Of a DNA stretch of 64,000 bases, positions 62,397-64,000 are shown in pieces (within the stretch, counting starts at the first letter, position 1; each line of letters starts with the position of its first letter). Position numbers and translations under genes: made by a program. Location of the stretch: contig NZ_PITQ01000011.1 of NCBI RefSeq assembly GCF_002834385.1, positions 62,001 through 126,000 of the forward strand. The letters run 5' to 3'. A model generated the notes under the pieces. The model worked only from the letters and a program-made list of their open reading frames with translations, was not told where the DNA came from and did no database searches. The stretch is from Rahnella sp. AA. Lineage in GTDB: Bacteria; Pseudomonadota; Gammaproteobacteria; Enterobacterales; Enterobacteriaceae.

Positions 62397-63581
62397 ATGC
62401 AATCTGATACCGTTTCGCGCAGGACAGCATGGCTTCGCGTTGTGATGATGGCTATTGCCGCCTTCATCTTCAACACCACTGAATTCGTGCCCGTCGGGCT
62501 ACTCTCCGACATCGCCGCCAGTTTCAACATGCAGACAGCACAGGTTGGCCTGATGCTGACCATCTACGCGTGGGTTGTCGCGCTGATGTCACTGCCGCTG
62601 ATGCTGCTGACCCGTAATGTCGAGCGAAAGCGTTTACTGATCGCTATTTTCACCCTGTTTATCGCCAGCCACATTTTGTCCGTTGTGGCCTGGGATTTCT
62701 GGAGTCTGGTCGCCTCCCGTGTCGGAATCGCCCTCACCCACGCTATTTTTTGGTCGATCACCGCTTCGCTGGCAATCCGTGTAGCACCTGCGGGTAAAAA
62801 AACGCAGGCGCTCAGCATGTTAGCCACGGGCACTGCGCTGGCGATGGTTCTCGGGCTGCCGCTCGGCCGTCTGATTGGTCAGTATCTCGGCTGGCGTACC
62901 ACGTTCATGAGTATCGGCGTTGTCGCGTTGCTGACGCTGATTTGCCTGATCAAGCTGTTGCCGCCGCTGCCAAGCGAGCACACCGGTTCGCTGAAAAGCG
63001 TGCCGATGTTGTTCCGCCGCCCGGCACTGGTCGGGATGTATGTGCTGACTGCATTGATAGTGACCGCTCACTATACGGCGTACAGCTACATCGAGCCGTT
63101 CATCCAGACCGTCGCCAATATGGGTGAAAACTTCACGACATTTCTGCTGCTGATTTTCGGCGGCGCAGGCATTTTCGGCAGCATTCTGTTCAGCGTGCTG
63201 GGTAACCGGTTCCCGGCTGCTATGCTGAGCGGCCCTATCCTGATGGTGACGCTCAGCATGCTGCTGCTGTTTGTTGCGGTGATGAATCCGGTCGCTATTT
63301 CAATACTTTGCGTCATCTGGGGGCTGGCGATGATGATAATCGGCCTGGCTATGCAGGTGCGGGTGCTGGCGCTGGCGACAGACGCCACTGATGTTTCAAT
63401 GTCGCTGCTTTCCGGCATCTATAACATCGGTATTGGCGCGGGCGCGCTTATCGGCAACCAGGTGAGTCTGCATCTGGAAATGAGCAACGTCGGTTATGCC
63501 GGTGGCCTGCTCGGATGTATTGCGTTCATCTGGTGCCTGACCATTTTCAAACGCTATCCGCAGCTGAAAGTGACGAACTGA
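62397..63581 (+). CDS. sotB: Sugar efflux transporter SotB
   Basis: A 394-residue DHA1-family MFS protein that exports arabinose and other sugars or IPTG in E. coli. Alignment to E. coli SotB is close across the whole length: [81 protein letters not shown] and [14 protein letters not shown]. It is preceded by a 160-base AT-rich gap and followed by a strong terminator, so it is a single gene. Confidence 0.94.
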   Translation: MQSDTVSRRTAWLRVVMMAIAAFIFNTTEFVPVGLLSDIAASFNMQTAQVGLMLTIYAWVVALMSLPLMLLTRNVERKRLLIAIFTLFIASHILSVVAWDFWSLVASRVGIALTHAIFWSITASLAIRVAPAGKKTQALSMLATGTALAMVLGLPLGRLIGQYLGWRTTFMSIGVVALLTLICLIKLLPPLPSEHTGSLKSVPMLFRRPALVGMYVLTALIVTAHYTAYSYIEPFIQTVANMGENFTTFLLLIFGGAGIFGSILFSVLGNRFPAAMLSGPILMVTLSMLLLFVAVMNPVAISILCVIWGLAMMIIGLAMQVRVLALATDATDVSMSLLSGIYNIGIGAGALIGNQVSLHLEMSNVGYAGGLLGCIAFIWCLTIFKRYPQLKVTN

Positions 63582-63598
63582 TTGGGAAAGATTGCGTC

Positions 63599-63640
63599 AA
63601 AAAGCCCGAATACGCTCCTCGTATTCGGGCTTTTTTTATT
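63599..63640. terminator. Bidirectional terminator between sotB and modE
   Basis: GCCCGAATACG (63604-63614) and CGTATTCGGGC (63620-63630) form a perfect 11-bp stem with a 5-base loop. A T-run follows on the plus strand and an A-run precedes it, so it can serve both convergent genes. Confidence 0.9.
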
Positions 63641-63726
63641 GCATCAACGCAATAACTTCAGATTACCTGTCAGCGATTTGATCCACTTTTCCGGCCCGGC
63701 AAAACCGTCACCGGGCATGTTCAGGC

Positions 63727-64000
63727 TTATTTTTGCGTCGCTAAAATCACACTCGACGCTTTGACCAGCGCCAGAACCGTATCGCCCGGTTTCAGGCTCA
63801 GTTCGTTTACACTGTCATTGGTGACAACCGCCGTCAGCGCCAGACCCTTTTCTGAAGTGAGCGTCACAGAGGAATTCACTGCGCCAATATTCACTCCATC
63901 AATTTTGCCGATGAACTGATTGCGGGCGGAGAAATTCAGACCGCACTCCGGCGACGCAAGAACTACCCACGGTGCCTTGATAATCGCGATGGCTTTTTTA
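63727..64000 (-). CDS. modE: Molybdate-responsive regulator ModE, C-terminal part (5' end outside window)
   Basis: Only the last 90 residues are inside the window. They read AIIKAPWVVLA then a Mop/TOBE fold with SARNQFIGKIDGVNIGAVNSSV and end LKPGDTVLALVKASSVILATQK. The first part matches ILLKAPWVGI of E. coli ModE and the end matches its VIIATLC. This is the second half of the di-Mop domain that binds molybdate. The DNA-binding N-terminus lies beyond 64000. ModE represses modABC and activates molybdoenzyme genes. A single-Mop storage protein is less likely because the KAPW linker is present. Confidence 0.8.
   Translation of the reverse strand, partial: KKAIAIIKAPWVVLASPECGLNFSARNQFIGKIDGVNIGAVNSSVTLTSEKGLALTAVVTNDSVNELSLKPGDTVLALVKASSVILATQK

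Noticed and set aside
1-64000. tRNA, rRNA, CRISPR arrays, complete insertion sequences and prophage structural genes
   Set aside because: None was recognised by reading both strands; the holin-endopeptidase pair has no other phage genes around it.

Overview
The window is a chromosomal segment from an enterobacterium. It carries, in order, the genes found around 63-64 min of E. coli: ppdA-thyA-lgt-ptsP-rppH / mutH-ygdR-tas / lplT-aas / an OmrA-type sRNA / galR / lysA-lysR. Protein similarity to E. coli is high (MutH, ThyA, RppH, GalR, LysR and SotB align almost residue for residue). The gene content between these anchors (a BisC-like enzyme, sugar PTS islands, two RND pumps with their own outer-membrane lipoproteins, an ERIC repeat) suggests a Yersiniaceae-type genus such as Rahnella, Ewingella or Serratia rather than Escherichia. 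The genus is inferred by recall, not by a search.

Layout. 1-8000: core genes, with the rppH-mutH gap holding DnaA boxes at the place where E. coli has DARS2. 8000-14050: lplT-aas, one OmrA-like sRNA and a cytosolic molybdopterin reductase inserted before galR. 14240-20450: galR, then a lactose/cellobiose-type PTS operon (IIC, 6-phospho-beta-glucosidase, IIB, a FadR-family regulator, an acetyltransferase) with the IIA gene divergent across an operator region, then an ERIC repeat. 20440-30160: lysA/lysR, an MFS exporter, a LysR regulator divergent from a beta-lactamase-fold protein with a degenerate metal motif, a DUF805 protein, a higBA toxin-antitoxin pair with a double operator, and an SbmA/YddA-like ABC transporter. 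30200-38120: two glucose-superfamily PTS IICB permeases, each with its own regulator. Between them lies an AT-rich, phage-like pair (holin and L-alanyl-D-glutamate endopeptidase), preceded by a CRP-like site and followed by a PIG-L deacetylase. 38400-44150: an AcrA/AcrB/OprM-type tripartite pump. 44230-45600: an orphan type VI module (Hcp, Tlde1-type effector, periplasmic immunity protein), followed by a decayed oxidoreductase. 46120-50380: a sugar-acid-like catabolic cluster (MFS, YhcH family, DapA-family aldolase, DeoR-ribokinase fusion). 50680-59790: mdtABC plus an outer-membrane lipoprotein, laid out as in muxABC-opmB. 60250-64000: a C26 amidohydrolase coupled to a cytoplasmic D,D-carboxypeptidase, a RimJ-like acetyltransferase, sotB and the 3' part of modE.

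The best candidate for an under-described system is the holin / endopeptidase / PIG-L block at 33030-35010. It has the gene pair used by holin-endolysin (type 10) secretion cassettes, a strong ribosome binding site in front of a TTG start, a CRP-like site, and no other phage genes around it. No tRNA, rRNA, CRISPR array or complete insertion sequence was seen.
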